The notes: generated from the letters alone by a model not told the origin. Counted from the first letter of the stretch, positions 53,612 through 63,529 are shown. The stretch is 64,000 nt of DNA from Rhodobacter sp. (GCA_020251025.1 JADCDI010000081.1:26767-90766), one strand, 5' to 3'. Numbers and translations: made by a program.

Positions 53612-56382
53612 TGTCCCAGCCTTTCCAGAAGCGCAGGCACATGGACCTGGTCGGATTTGTAGTTGCCGGTCAGCACATGCATGATCAGGTTCACGCCGAA
53701 GCGGAAGGCGATCTCGCGCTGGCGTTCCCCGGCAAAGCCGCGGCCCACCGGGTAAAGGGGTGCGCCCGCGTCATCAACCGCCCAGGCCGAGGCCCAGTCA
53801 TTGCCGCCGATGACCACCGGCGTCACCCCGTCGTTGAGGTTGCGGAACGGCATGCCTTCGATCTGTTCGGCATCCGGGGGCGATGCCTCGACCCAGACCG
53901 GCCGGCCTGCATGGCGGCCGGGAAAATCCTGCAACAGATAAAAGGTGCGTGTCAGGACATGGTCCGCAGGAACGGGTTCCAGCGGCGGCACGTCGAGCTG
54001 CGCGGCCAGTTCCTGCAACCGCCGCCCTTCGGGCGTTGTCCCGCCGAACCCCGCCACATCCGCATCGCGCGTGTCAAAGAGGATCATCCCGCCGGTGCGC
54101 AGATAGCGGTTCAGCGCCGCATAGGCCTCGGCCGAGGGCAGCGGCTGCGTGGCCGTGACCGGCCAGTACAGGAAGGGAAAGAAGGCCAGTTCGTCGCGGT
54201 TCAGATCAACGCCGATCGGGGCCGCAGGTTCGACAGACGTGCGCTCGGACAGCTTGCGGCCAAGGCCGCGCAGACCGGCCTCGGCCAGGGCATCAACCTG
54301 GGGATCACCCGTCAGCACATGGGCCAGAACCACCGCCGTCGTCGCCTGCAGCGCAAGCGCGTCGTCCTGTGCGCCACCCTGCTGCGCCTGCGCGGAAGGG
54401 GGCGCTGCAAGCAGGCACAGCGCCAGCATGGCAACGGCCCCCCCGGCCGCGCGCAGCCGGCCCGTCAGCCACAGCGACGCCACAATATCCGCCAGCAAAA
54501 GCGCCAGCGCCCCGCCAAGAAAGGCACCCTTCAGCGCCTGCTCACGGTCCGCCGCCAGACCTTCGACCGCGATGCGGTCAGGCCAGACCGCCGGCGCAAG
54601 GACCGTCTGCGGACCGATCACGTTCAGCGCAACGCGCCGGTCTGCCCCGGCGTAAAGCCCCGGCGGAAGCCCGTCGCGCGGGCCGGTGGCAAGGCCTTCG
54701 GCCAGAACCTCGCCCGCAACGCCGGCAACATCGCCTGCCTGCGCAACGGTGCCATAGGCGTCCAGCACCGCCCCGGGCACCCAGGTCTGCCCGGCAAGAT
54801 CGCCCGCCCGGGGTGTGGCGGGGCGGGTGGACACCGCCAGCCGTTCCAGCATCTGCACGAAAAGGCCCGACAGCGGCAGGGTGGACCATTCGGCATTCGC
54901 CGTCACATGCACCAGCACCACCTGTCCCTGCCCCACCGGCTTGCGGGTGACCAGCGGCGTGCCATCGGTCAGGGCGGCAATGGTCCGGCCCGCAAGATCG
55001 GGATCGGGCTGGGCCAGAACCTGCGACCTGACGGTCACATCCGCCGGAACCGCAAGCCCGTGGAAGGGCGAGTTTTCGGGAAAGGGGGCAAGCGCCTTCG
55101 GCTCTCCCCAGCTCATCGCGCCGCCAACGGACCGCCCGCCCTCGCGCAGACGCACCGGCATCAGCGGGTCTTCCGCATCGCGGCTGACATCGCTGGCGGC
55201 AAGGCGCGGCCCGGCAAAGCGCAGCAGCAGGCCGCCCTTTTCCAGCCAGTCCAGCAGACCGTCGGCTTCTGCAACCGACAGTCGCCCGACATCGGCCAGA
55301 ATGATGACATCGGGCGAGGCAAGCAAGACATCGTCAAGGGTGCCGTCGATCAGATCCGCCACCGGCGCCAGCGCCTGTTGCAGGTAATGGATGGGCGACA
55401 GCAACTGCAACCCCTCGCGGGTGCCGCCGCCGGCAATCAGGGCAACCTTGCGGCGCTTGAGGCTGTCATCGGTCAGGCTGACGGCCCCGGCGGACCGCAG
55501 GCCGACAATCTCGAACCGGGTCAGGCGGTTGCGCAACTCTGGCGGAAGCGACAGGTCTGTGACCGCTTCCGTCTCGCCCGCCCTGAACGCCACCCCGACA
55601 CGGGCCAGTTCCCGCTCTGCCCCCGTCGGATCGGGGCCACGGGCCGAAACCTCGAATTCCGCTTCGCCCCCGGCTGCCGGACGCAGGGCGCGCACCTTGA
55701 CCACGCCCTCCTCGAAAATCGCAGGCCGCAGGGCGACAACCGGGCGGGGGCTTTCAAACACGGTGACGGCCCCGCGCGTTTCCAGCGCGGCCAGCAGCTC
55801 CGCCCGCCCCGGATGATCCAGCCCGTCAGACAGCCAGAAGCTGTCAAACCCGTCCTGCGGCAGGACCGCCGCCCATGGGCCAAGGTCCGCAGGTGCCCAG
55901 GGCTGCGGGCCCAGCGCGCCGATGCGGCCTGTCCAGGCATTCGCCGCCTGGAACACGGGTGCCTGCGGCGCATCTGTCAGGCGCAGAACGGCGACGGGGC
56001 GTCCCGCCCGGCCGGCATCCTCGACCAGGGCCGAGGCGCGGTCGATCCGGCGCGGCCAGTCGCGTGCATCGGCCCAGCCGCCATCGAGCAGGATCAGCAG
56101 CGGGCCCGTCCCCGGCTGGCGGTCCTGCGGGTTCAGAACCGGCCCGGCAAAGGCAATGATCATCGCCGCAACAGCCAGCATCCGCAGCACCAGCAGCCAC
56201 CACGGGGTCTTGTCGGTTTCGGCCTTGTCATCGGTCAGGCCCAGAAGCAGGGCCACGCCGGGAAACCGCCGCCGGAACGGGGCCGGAGGAACGGCCCGCA
56301 GCAACAGCCACAGGACAGGCAGCGCGGCCAGGGCCAGCAGCAGCCAGGGCGCGGTGAAGCCAAGGGGGCCAAGCACCAGCAT
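53608..56382 (-). CDS. DUF4159 membrane protein with BatA-like N-terminus
   Basis: A 924-aa protein. It starts with the Bat-like segment LGFTAPWLLLALAALPVLWLLLR, has more membrane spans near 68-85 and around 650-700, and a VWA-like middle domain. The C-terminal DUF4159 domain reads GVDLNRDELAFFPFLYWPVT, LRTGGMILFDTRDADVAGF, and ends with NLIMHVLTGNYKSDQVHVPALL. The start at 56382 overlaps the DUF58 gene stop as ATGA. Biochemical function is unknown; related operons are tied to envelope stress and methanol dehydrogenase assembly. Confidence 0.88.
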   Translation of the reverse strand: MLVLGPLGFTAPWLLLALAALPVLWLLLRAVPPAPFRRRFPGVALLLGLTDDKAETDKTPWWLLVLRMLAVAAMIIAFAGPVLNPQDRQPGTGPLLILLDGGWADARDWPRRIDRASALVEDAGRAGRPVAVLRLTDAPQAPVFQAANAWTGRIGALGPQPWAPADLGPWAAVLPQDGFDSFWLSDGLDHPGRAELLAALETRGAVTVFESPRPVVALRPAIFEEGVVKVRALRPAAGGEAEFEVSARGPDPTGAERELARVGVAFRAGETEAVTDLSLPPELRNRLTRFEIVGLRSAGAVSLTDDSLKRRKVALIAGGGTREGLQLLSPIHYLQQALAPVADLIDGTLDDVLLASPDVIILADVGRLSVAEADGLLDWLEKGGLLLRFAGPRLAASDVSRDAEDPLMPVRLREGGRSVGGAMSWGEPKALAPFPENSPFHGLAVPADVTVRSQVLAQPDPDLAGRTIAALTDGTPLVTRKPVGQGQVVLVHVTANAEWSTLPLSGLFVQMLERLAVSTRPATPRAGDLAGQTWVPGAVLDAYGTVAQAGDVAGVAGEVLAEGLATGPRDGLPPGLYAGADRRVALNVIGPQTVLAPAVWPDRIAVEGLAADREQALKGAFLGGALALLLADIVASLWLTGRLRAAGGAVAMLALCLLAAPPSAQAQQGGAQDDALALQATTAVVLAHVLTGDPQVDALAEAGLRGLGRKLSERTSVEPAAPIGVDLNRDELAFFPFLYWPVTATQPLPSAEAYAALNRYLRTGGMILFDTRDADVAGFGGTTPEGRRLQELAAQLDVPPLEPVPADHVLTRTFYLLQDFPGRHAGRPVWVEASPPDAEQIEGMPFRNLNDGVTPVVIGGNDWASAWAVDDAGAPLYPVGRGFAGERQREIAFRFGVNLIMHVLTGNYKSDQVHVPALLERLGQ

Positions 56383-57254
56383 CAGCGCCCCCGTTCCAGG
56401 GCAGCGTAAAGCCAAAGCAGGGCCGCCTGCGCCGATTCGCCGGTGTGATGGGTCAGGAAATGCCAGCCCGAGGCACGGCCAAGGGCCGCAAGGCGGTCTT
56501 TGCGTTCGGCCAGCCGCGCCAGATAGCGCGCCTTCAGATCGCCCGCCCGCAGCGTCTCATGGCGCAGCGTGCCGCCCATCGATTCAAAGATCGTGCGGCC
56601 GTCGAAGGGAAAGCTTTCCTCGGCAGGGTCCAGAACCTGCACCAGCGCACCGCGCACCCCCTTGTCCGCGGCGCGGGCGACCGCATCTTCGATGCCCGTC
56701 ATCTGCCCCAGAAAATCCGACAGAAAGACAGCCCGGCCATGCGCGACCATGCCCGACACGACCGGTGCGCCGTAATCCGCAGGCGCATCGCCTGCCAGCG
56801 CCAGCGCCAGGCGGTCCACCTGTGCGCGTCCGGACCGGGGCGGGGCGGTATCGCCCGCAAGCCCCACACGCTCGCCGCCGCGCAGCAGCAAAACGGCAAG
56901 CGCCAGCGCCAGCAGCCGCGCGCGGTCGGCCTTTGGCGGGCGCGCCCTGTCGCCGGTAAAGGCCATCGACCGCGAGGTGTCGACCCAAAGCGTCACCGAT
57001 TGCGCCGCCTGCCATTCGCGTTCCCGCACGAAATGCGAATCCGCCCGGCCCGACCGGCGCCAGTCGATCATCCGCGCGGAATCGCCCGCATCCGCAGGGC
57101 GATACTGCCAGAATTCATCGCCCATCCCGGCGCGCCGCCGCCCGTGCCCGCCCAGGATCACCGTTGCCGAAAGATGCTCGGCCGCGGCCAGCAGCGGCGG
57201 CAGGGCCTGACCAAGCGTTTCGGCCCGCGCCCGCAGGACAAGGTCTTGCGTCAC
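56382..57254 (-). CDS. DUF58 protein, MoxR-associated
   Basis: A 290-aa soluble protein with the DUF58 signature YRPADAGDSARMIDWRRSGR (51-70) followed by a degenerate VWA MIDAS-like segment VDTSRSMAF (D92 onward). It is the standard partner of MoxR ATPases. GTG start at 57254 overlaps the moxR stop; its own TGA overlaps the DUF4159 start. The four genes are thus translated as one block. Confidence 0.93.
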   Translation of the reverse strand: MTQDLVLRARAETLGQALPPLLAAAEHLSATVILGGHGRRRAGMGDEFWQYRPADAGDSARMIDWRRSGRADSHFVREREWQAAQSVTLWVDTSRSMAFTGDRARPPKADRARLLALALAVLLLRGGERVGLAGDTAPPRSGRAQVDRLALALAGDAPADYGAPVVSGMVAHGRAVFLSDFLGQMTGIEDAVARAADKGVRGALVQVLDPAEESFPFDGRTIFESMGGTLRHETLRAGDLKARYLARLAERKDRLAALGRASGWHFLTHHTGESAQAALLWLYAALERGR

Positions 57255-58255
57255 GCAGCGGCCTCAAGGGCCGTGAGCCGGGCAACGACACTGTCGATCA
57301 CCGCGCCAAGGCTTTCGCCCCGCGCCCGCGCGGCGAAAGTCAGCGCCATGCGGTGGATCATCACCGGGCGGGCCAGGGCGCGCACGTCATCGGCATCGGG
57401 TACAAGCCGCCCGTCCAGCAGCGCCCGCGCCCGCACCGTCAGCATCAGCGCCTGTGCCGCGCGCGGGCCGGGCCCCCAGCTGAGCACATCGGCCAGCGCC
57501 GCGCCTTCGGGTTCCTGAGGGCGGCAGGCGCGCACAAGATCCAGAATCATTCCGACCACCCGGTCACCCACCGGCATCCGGCGCAGCACGGCCTGTGCGG
57601 CCAGCAGGTCTTCGGCGGTAAAGACCTGGTGCACCTGCGCCTCTTCCGCCCCGGTTGTCGCAATCAGGATGTCCCGCTCGGTCGCCCGGTCGGGGTAGCC
57701 GACATCGACCTGCACCAGAAAGCGGTCAAGCTGGGCTTCCGGCAGGGGATAGGTGCCTTCCTGTTCGATCGGGTTCTGGGTGGCCAGAACATGGAAGGGC
57801 CGGCCCAGCGGGCGGTGCTGCCCCGCGATGGTCACCTCGTGTTCCTGCATGGCCTGCAGCAGCGCCGACTGCGTGCGCGGGCTGGCGCGGTTGATTTCAT
57901 CGGCCATCAGAAGCTGGCAGAAGACCGGGCCTTCGATAAAGCGAAAGGCGCGGCCACCATCGGCCGATGTTTCCAGCACCTCGGACCCCAGGATATCGGC
58001 CGGCATCAGGTCCGGCGTGAACTGGATGCGGTTGCCCTTCAGACCCATGACGGTCGACAGCGTATCCACAAGGCGCGTCTTGCCCAGGCCCGGCAGGCCG
58101 ACAAGCAGGGCGTGCCCGCCGCACAGCATGGCCGCCAGAACGAGGTCCACCACCTTTTCCTGACCGATGAAGCGGCGATTGATGCTGGCCTTTGCCTGCG
58201 CCAGCCGCTGGCCCAGAACCTCGATTTCGGCGACCAGGTCTTGTGGCGCGGCCAT
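57251..58255 (-). CDS. MoxR-family AAA+ ATPase
   Basis: Chaperone-like ATPase. From the ATG at 58255 the 334-aa protein has Walker A VGLPGLGKT (52-60), Walker B LLMADEINRASPR, sensor 1 ATQNPIEQEGTYPLPEAQLDRFL and the C-terminal lid. The longer frame beginning at 58471 is rejected, since homology starts at 58255. It heads the MoxR-DUF58-DUF4159-VWA operon. MoxR proteins usually help fold or insert metal in a VWA-linked client; the client is unknown. Confidence 0.94.
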   Translation of the reverse strand: MAAPQDLVAEIEVLGQRLAQAKASINRRFIGQEKVVDLVLAAMLCGGHALLVGLPGLGKTRLVDTLSTVMGLKGNRIQFTPDLMPADILGSEVLETSADGGRAFRFIEGPVFCQLLMADEINRASPRTQSALLQAMQEHEVTIAGQHRPLGRPFHVLATQNPIEQEGTYPLPEAQLDRFLVQVDVGYPDRATERDILIATTGAEEAQVHQVFTAEDLLAAQAVLRRMPVGDRVVGMILDLVRACRPQEPEGAALADVLSWGPGPRAAQALMLTVRARALLDGRLVPDADDVRALARPVMIHRMALTFAARARGESLGAVIDSVVARLTALEAAA

Positions 58256-58337
58256 GACAATCTTCCTTGCAGGGTTATATGCGCATCTGAGCAAACTATC
58301 CCTTCGCATACAAATGGCAAAAGGACAAAGCGGACAA

Positions 58338-58922
58338 ATGATTGTGAGACCTTCCGCTGACTCGGTTCTGGCCTCGGCCCAGGCTGCCGCGAAGAAAGGC
58401 CCGCCGCCGGTGCATCTGTGGAACCCGCCGTTCTGCGGCGATCTGGACATCCGCATCGCACGGGACGGCACATGGTTCTATCTGGGCACACCCATCGGGC
58501 GGCCCGGTATGGTGCGGCTGTTCTCTTCGATCCTGAAGAAGGAAGACGGCCGCTACTACCTTGTGACGCCTGTCGAAAAGGTGGGCATCCGCGTGGATGA
58601 CGCCCCCTTTGTCGCGGTGGATTTCGAAAGAGAGGGCACAGGGCGCGATCAGGTCCTGACCTTTGTCACACAGGTGGGGGACCGGGCGGTTGCGGGCCCC
58701 GGTCACCCGATCCGGGTTCAGCGCGACGCCTCGGGCGCGCCCGCACCCTATATCCTGATCCGCAGCGATCTGGAGGCGCTGATCGACCGCAAATCCTTTT
58801 ACCGGCTGACCGACCTGGGCTGCCACGAGGGCCAGGGCAATGAAAGCTGGTTCGGTGTCTGGTCTTCGGGGCGGTTCTTTCCGATGATCCGGTCGGAAGA
58901 GCTGCCGCAGGATGCGCCCTGA
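58338..58922 (+). CDS. DUF1285 family protein
   Basis: A 194-aa cytoplasmic protein whose start MIVRPSADSVLASAQ fits the family; an ATG at 58314 is a poorer choice. The core is PPVHLWNPPFCGDLDIRIARDGTWFYLGTPIGRP, then KEDGRYYLVTPVEKVGIRVDDAPF. It is divergently transcribed from moxR, and in other alphaproteobacteria the two are neighbours. Function is unknown; structures of the family suggest a small-molecule-binding fold. Confidence 0.88.
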   Translation: MIVRPSADSVLASAQAAAKKGPPPVHLWNPPFCGDLDIRIARDGTWFYLGTPIGRPGMVRLFSSILKKEDGRYYLVTPVEKVGIRVDDAPFVAVDFEREGTGRDQVLTFVTQVGDRAVAGPGHPIRVQRDASGAPAPYILIRSDLEALIDRKSFYRLTDLGCHEGQGNESWFGVWSSGRFFPMIRSEELPQDAP

Positions 58923-59007
58923 CGCCGGTTGAGGCACCCCTTGCCGTTGCGGCGGGGATCACTATCATCCGCAGGCATCGCAGAGACCGGCCCGAAGAAA
59001 GTACAAA

Positions 59008-59190
59008 ATGACCCCCGACGCCCCGGAAACCGAAGTGGTGAAGAGCTGGAAAGTGGCCTGCGACGGCGGCGAAGGGGCCCTGGGGCATCCGTGTGTCTGG
59101 CTGAGCATTCCCGAAGACAGGGGCTGGGTCGAATGCGGCTATTGCGACAAGCGCTATGTCCATGAAAGCCGGGTTGGTCCGGCGCGATGA
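59008..59190 (+). CDS. Zinc-finger protein of the CHCC family
   Basis: A 60-aa protein with ligands C18, H27, C43 and C46 in [16 protein letters not shown] and [13 protein letters not shown]. This is the zf-CHCC pattern, also found in the 13-kDa subunit of mitochondrial complex I. An extra C29 and H52 are present. Its bacterial role is undefined. Its TGA overlaps the next gene's ATG. Confidence 0.85.
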   Translation: MTPDAPETEVVKSWKVACDGGEGALGHPCVWLSIPEDRGWVECGYCDKRYVHESRVGPAR

Positions 59191-59882
59191 TCCGCCGCTG
59201 GTTCCGGCGTCTTGCGGTTCTACAGGGCCTCTTTGCACTCGCCATGCTGACCTATCTTGCCGCTGCGGCGGCAGGGGGCCTTTTGTCCAACGGCGCGCCG
59301 GTTCCGGCGCCGGGGGAAGATACCTATCGCATTGGTCTGTTTCAGGGCTCGCTTCACACCGATCTTCTGATCCCCGTCACCCCGGACGTGCGGGCGCGGT
59401 TTGCCTTTGTCCAGGACGCAGGCGTGCCCGTTCTGGACCCGCAGGCGGAATGGCTGGTGGTGGGATGGGGGTCCAACAGTTTCTTTGAAACCGTCGCAAG
59501 CGTATCGGACATCTCCGCAAGCATGATCTGGCGGTCGGCAACCGGCGACTCTTCGGTTCTGCGCATCGACCTGGCCGGGCGGATCGAGGATTTCAGCCGG
59601 ATCACCCTTATGGCTTTGACGCCGGACCAGTTCAACGCATTGACCGATGCGATCCTGGACAGCTTCGCACAGGTGGCTGACGGCAGGCGCATTCCCTTGC
59701 CCTATGCGGGGTTCACGCCAACCGACGGCTTTTTTGCCGGTCGCGACCGGTTTCACATGGCCCGCACCTGCAATGTCTGGGTATCAGAGATGTTTGCACG
59801 CGCAGGCCTGCGGTTCGGGCGCTGGACACCGACCAATTATGCCGTGCGCCTGGCTTTCTGGCGGTTCGGGCCGCAGGATTAG
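59187..59882 (+). CDS. DUF2459 / TIGR02117 family exported protein
   Basis: A 231-aa protein with one N-terminal membrane segment (about 10-33). The DUF2459 core is [74 protein letters not shown] and [14 protein letters not shown]. The conserved HTD, Cys and His residues suggest an enzyme, perhaps a papain-like hydrolase, but no activity is established. Translation is linked to the zinc-finger gene by a 4-base overlap. It converges with the next gene. Confidence 0.88.
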   Translation: MIRRWFRRLAVLQGLFALAMLTYLAAAAAGGLLSNGAPVPAPGEDTYRIGLFQGSLHTDLLIPVTPDVRARFAFVQDAGVPVLDPQAEWLVVGWGSNSFFETVASVSDISASMIWRSATGDSSVLRIDLAGRIEDFSRITLMALTPDQFNALTDAILDSFAQVADGRRIPLPYAGFTPTDGFFAGRDRFHMARTCNVWVSEMFARAGLRFGRWTPTNYAVRLAFWRFGPQD

Positions 59883-60400
59883 CCGGTCCTGCGGGGCCGG
59901 GCCGGGTCTGGCAGCGGCGTCACCGGCGGGGCCAGACTGACCGGTATGTCCTGCGGGCCGCAGGGCAGCACCGCCTGGGGCGTTTTGCTTTCGCGCCGCA
60001 GGAATTCCGCCACATGCAAACCGGACCAGGACGTGACCGCCGCGCCCGTATTGGCCACCCCCTGCCCGATGGCTGTTCCGGTGTGTTGATCCTGATATCC
60101 GGTCGTGACGGTCACCGTCATCCCGTCGTCACAGCTGACCCGGGCTTCGCCGCGCCCCTGCCCGTTGTCTGATGTCCATGTGCCCGAACAGGCGACACCA
60201 TCGCTGACCATCCCGGCAACGGTCCCCGTCCCGCGCCCGAAAGCGCGCCCTTCAAACCAGCGGCCTTCGGTGCCGAAACAGGCAAGGACGCGGCTGCAAC
60301 TGGTCTGGTCATCGGTCAGGTCACAGCGCGTTTCACCCCCGGCAGGCACGGCCAGCGGAAAAACAAGCACGGCGACGGGTAGCAGACAGCGCATGAACAT
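59879..60400 (-). CDS. Hypothetical exported Cys-rich protein
   Basis: A 173-aa protein with a signal peptide (about 1-22). The mature part has six cysteines placed as two likely disulfide pairs (TRCDLTDDQTSCSRVLACFG ... VACSGTW ... VSCDDG) and a Gly/Thr-rich region (FGRGTGTVAGM, YQDQHTGTAIGQGV). A Pro-rich tail closes it. I do not recognise a named family. Two ATGs (60400 and 60394) are possible starts. It overlaps the DUF2459 gene by four bases at its end and is divergent from polA. Confidence 0.65.
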   Translation of the reverse strand: MFMRCLLPVAVLVFPLAVPAGGETRCDLTDDQTSCSRVLACFGTEGRWFEGRAFGRGTGTVAGMVSDGVACSGTWTSDNGQGRGEARVSCDDGMTVTVTTGYQDQHTGTAIGQGVANTGAAVTSWSGLHVAEFLRRESKTPQAVLPCGPQDIPVSLAPPVTPLPDPARPRRTG

Positions 60401-60434
60401 GCGAAGACATCACAGGGACAAAAGAACGGAAGCA

Positions 60435-63248
60435 ATGATGGCGCAAAGCTTCGGCAGGGGCAACCACCTGCATCTGATCGACGGATCGGCCTTTATCTTC
60501 CGCGCCTATCATGCGCTGCCACCCTTGACGCGCAAATCGGATGGCCTGCCCATCGGGGCCGTGGCGGGCTTTTGCAACATGCTGTTCCGTTATGTCGAGA
60601 ACAACCGGAAGGGCGATACCCCCACCCATGTGGCGGTGATCTTCGATCATTCGTCAAAGACCTTCCGCAATGAGATCTATCCGCTTTACAAGGCCAATCG
60701 CCCCGAGCCGCCGGAAGAGCTGCGCCCCCAGTTCCCGCTGACGCGCGAGGCGACGCGCGCCTTCAACGTGGCCTGCATCGAGACCGAGGGATTCGAGGCG
60801 GATGACATCATCGCCACCCTGGCCTGCCGTGCGCGCGATGCGGGCGGGCGGGTGACGATCCTGTCGTCGGACAAGGACCTGATGCAGCTTGTCGGCGACG
60901 GTGTGGAAATGCTGGACCCGATGAAGAACAAGACCATCGGCATCGCCGAGGTCGAAGAGAAATTCGGCGTGCGGCCTGACCGGGTGGCGGACGTGCAGGC
61001 GCTGACCGGCGATCCGGTGGACAACGTGCCGGGGGCACCGGGCATCGGCATCAAGACGGCCGCGCTGCTGATCCGGGAATTCGGCGATCTGGAAACGCTG
61101 CTGGCCCGCGCGGGCGAAATCCCGCAGGACAAGCGCCGCCAGACGCTGATCGACAATGCCGGCCAGATCCGCCTGTCAAGGCAACTGGTGCAACTGGATT
61201 GCAACGCCCCGCTGGATTTCACCCTGGAAGCGCTGGAAGTGAAAGAGCCGGAGCCTGACGTGCTGATGGGCTTTCTGGAGGCGATGGAATTCCGCAGCCT
61301 GACGCGGCGCGTGGCGGAAAGCCTGAAGGTGGCGGTACCCGCCGCAGCCGTGATCGCGCAGGCACCCGCTGACAGGGCCCCGGTGATCCATATTGCGCCG
61401 CAGCCCTTCAACCATGCCGGGTATGAGGTGGTCCGCGACCCCGCCGCGCTGGCCGCCTGGATTGCGCTGATCCGCGAGCGCGGCCATGTGGCGATCGACA
61501 CCGAAACCACCAGCCTGGACGAAATGCGCGCCGAACTGGTGGGCATATCGCTGTGCGTCGAGGCGGGCCATGCCTGCTACATCCCCCTCGGTCACCGGCA
61601 GAGCGGGGGTGACCTGTTCGGGACGGTCGATCTGGTGGCGGGGCAGATGCCGCTGGACACCGCGCTGTCGATGCTCCGGCCGGTGCTGGAGGACGACTCG
61701 ATCCTGAAGATCGGGCAGAACATGAAATATGACGCCAGGATTCTGGCGCGGCACGGCATTGCCGTTGCCCCCATCGATGACACGATGCTGATGAGCTATG
61801 CGATGCATGCCGGCTTGCACGGGCATGGCATGGATGCGCTGTCCGAGCAGTATCTGGGCCATGTGCCCATCCCGATCAAATCGTTGCTGGGGTCAGGCAA
61901 GGGCATGGTCACCTTCGACCGGGTCCCGGTGGAGGATGCGGTGAAATACGCCGCCGAAGACGCCGATGTGACGCTGCGCCTGTGGAAAACCTTCCGGCCG
62001 CAACTGCACAAGGCGCAGGTGACCACGGTCTATGAAACGCTGGAAAGGCCGCTGGTGCCGGTGCTGGCGGCGATGGAAATGGCCGGCGTGCAGGTGGACC
62101 GCGATACGCTGTCGCGCCTGTCAAACGCCTTTGCGCAGAAGATGGCGGGGCTGGAGGCAGAGATTCACGCGCTGGCCGGCGAAAGCTTCAACGTGGGCAG
62201 CCCCAGGCAACTGGGCGAAATCCTGTTCGACAAGTTCAGCCTGCCCGGCGGGGTCAAGGGCAAGACCGGGGCCTATGCCACCGGGGCCGATGTGCTGGAA
62301 GACCTGGCGGCAGAAGGGCATGACCTGCCTGCGCGGGTGCTGGACTGGCGGCAGTTGTCAAAGCTGAAGTCGACCTATACCGATGCGCTGCAGGACCATA
62401 TCAACCCTGAAACCGGGCGCGTGCATACGTCCTATTCGCTCACCGGGGCGGTGACGGGCCGCCTTTCCTCGACCGACCCGAACCTGCAGAACATCCCCGT
62501 GCGCAGCGAAGAGGGCAGGCGGATCCGCGAGGCTTTCGTGGCCCCGCCCGGCAAGGTGCTGGTCAGCCTGGATTACAGCCAGATCGAACTGCGCATCCTG
62601 GCCCATATCGCCGGTATTCCGGCGCTGAAACAGGCGTTCCGGGACGGGCTTGACATTCACGCCATGACCGCGTCCGAGATGTTCAACGTGCCGGTCACGG
62701 GGATGGACCCGATGATCCGCCGCCAGGCCAAGGCGATCAACTTCGGTGTGATCTATGGCATCTCGGGCTATGGCCTTGCGCGCAACCTGCGCATTCCGCG
62801 CGCCGATGCCCAGGGCTTTATCGACCGCTATTTCGAACGGTTTCCCGGCATCAGGGAGTATATGGAGGCAACCGTCGCCTTTGCGCGCCAGACGGGCTAT
62901 GTGCAGACGCTGTTCGGACGGCGGATTCACACGCCCGAAATCAACGCCAGGGGCCCCACGGCCGGCTTCGCCCGCCGCGCCGCGATCAACGCGCCGATCC
63001 AGGGGACGGCGGCCGATGTGATCCGCCGCGCGATGATCCGGATGCCCCGCGCCATCGCCGGCCTGCCCGCGACGATGCTGCTGCAGGTGCATGACGAATT
63101 GCTGTTCGAAGTGGCGCAAGACGCGGTGGACAGGGTGGTCGCCCGGGTGAAAGAGGTCATGGAAGGGGCTGCCGCCCCGGCCGTGCACCTGTCGGTGCCG
63201 CTGACGGTAGAGGCCGGATCGGGGGCAACCTGGGCTGCGGCCCATTGA
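60435..63248 (+). CDS. polA: DNA polymerase I
   Basis: Fills gaps and removes RNA primers in replication and repair. The 937-aa protein has an N-terminal 5' nuclease (about 1-290: LHLIDGSAFIFRAYHALPPL, EADDIIATLACRA, SSDKDLMQLV). The 3'-5' proofreading domain keeps its acidic pair (D355 and E357 in IDTETTSLDE), so it is likely active. The polymerase domain has motif A at D713 (DYSQIELRILAH), motif B (RRQAKAINFGVIYGISGYGL) and motif C at H886-D887 (QVHDELLFE). Two adjacent ATGs (60435, 60438) are possible; GGAAG precedes the first. Confidence 0.97.
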   Translation: MMAQSFGRGNHLHLIDGSAFIFRAYHALPPLTRKSDGLPIGAVAGFCNMLFRYVENNRKGDTPTHVAVIFDHSSKTFRNEIYPLYKANRPEPPEELRPQFPLTREATRAFNVACIETEGFEADDIIATLACRARDAGGRVTILSSDKDLMQLVGDGVEMLDPMKNKTIGIAEVEEKFGVRPDRVADVQALTGDPVDNVPGAPGIGIKTAALLIREFGDLETLLARAGEIPQDKRRQTLIDNAGQIRLSRQLVQLDCNAPLDFTLEALEVKEPEPDVLMGFLEAMEFRSLTRRVAESLKVAVPAAAVIAQAPADRAPVIHIAPQPFNHAGYEVVRDPAALAAWIALIRERGHVAIDTETTSLDEMRAELVGISLCVEAGHACYIPLGHRQSGGDLFGTVDLVAGQMPLDTALSMLRPVLEDDSILKIGQNMKYDARILARHGIAVAPIDDTMLMSYAMHAGLHGHGMDALSEQYLGHVPIPIKSLLGSGKGMVTFDRVPVEDAVKYAAEDADVTLRLWKTFRPQLHKAQVTTVYETLERPLVPVLAAMEMAGVQVDRDTLSRLSNAFAQKMAGLEAEIHALAGESFNVGSPRQLGEILFDKFSLPGGVKGKTGAYATGADVLEDLAAEGHDLPARVLDWRQLSKLKSTYTDALQDHINPETGRVHTSYSLTGAVTGRLSSTDPNLQNIPVRSEEGRRIREAFVAPPGKVLVSLDYSQIELRILAHIAGIPALKQAFRDGLDIHAMTASEMFNVPVTGMDPMIRRQAKAINFGVIYGISGYGLARNLRIPRADAQGFIDRYFERFPGIREYMEATVAFARQTGYVQTLFGRRIHTPEINARGPTAGFARRAAINAPIQGTAADVIRRAMIRMPRAIAGLPATMLLQVHDELLFEVAQDAVDRVVARVKEVMEGAAAPAVHLSVPLTVEAGSGATWAAAH

Positions 63249-63285
63249 AAGGACGATCCCGGGCAGCTGGACGGGATGCGCCGGG

Positions 63286-63490
63286 TCACCGCAGACCGCA
63301 GCACGGCGAAGGATCGCGCCCGGCACAGGGCTGGTCTGCGGGAAGGGGGCGGTGCGACCGGATCGGCATGCCCCGGCCCTTGGGGATGAAACGCAGGCAA
63401 TGACGGCAGGGGGTGACGTTGCCGTCGGACCGGGCTGCGGCGGTCGGCTTCCGGGGGGAAGTGGCGTGAACAGGACGGGCATCCGGACCG
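63286..63490 (-). pseudogene. Decayed DUF1203 gene fragment
   Basis: On the minus strand, RSDGNVTPCRHCLRFIPKG and RSHRPLPADQP fit the N-terminal part of DUF1203 proteins (GNPCRHCL-xx-IP ... AHRPFPxxQPYAE). The frame then stops, and only 40 bases remain before the polA stop. The last two thirds of the gene are missing. The match is by recollection of the family. Confidence 0.6.
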
Positions 63491-63529
63491 CTGCCTCTTG
63501 CCCGCCCCGCCTGCCATCTGCCCCCTGAC

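Noticed and set aside
53641..56409. 922-aa frame on the + strand
   Set aside because: Antisense shadow of the DUF4159 gene in GC-rich DNA; low-complexity Arg/Gln/Gly composition.
58271..58337. A start upstream of 58338 for the DUF1285 gene
   Set aside because: Frame stays open to 58167, but the residues are unlike the family and overlap the divergent moxR start.
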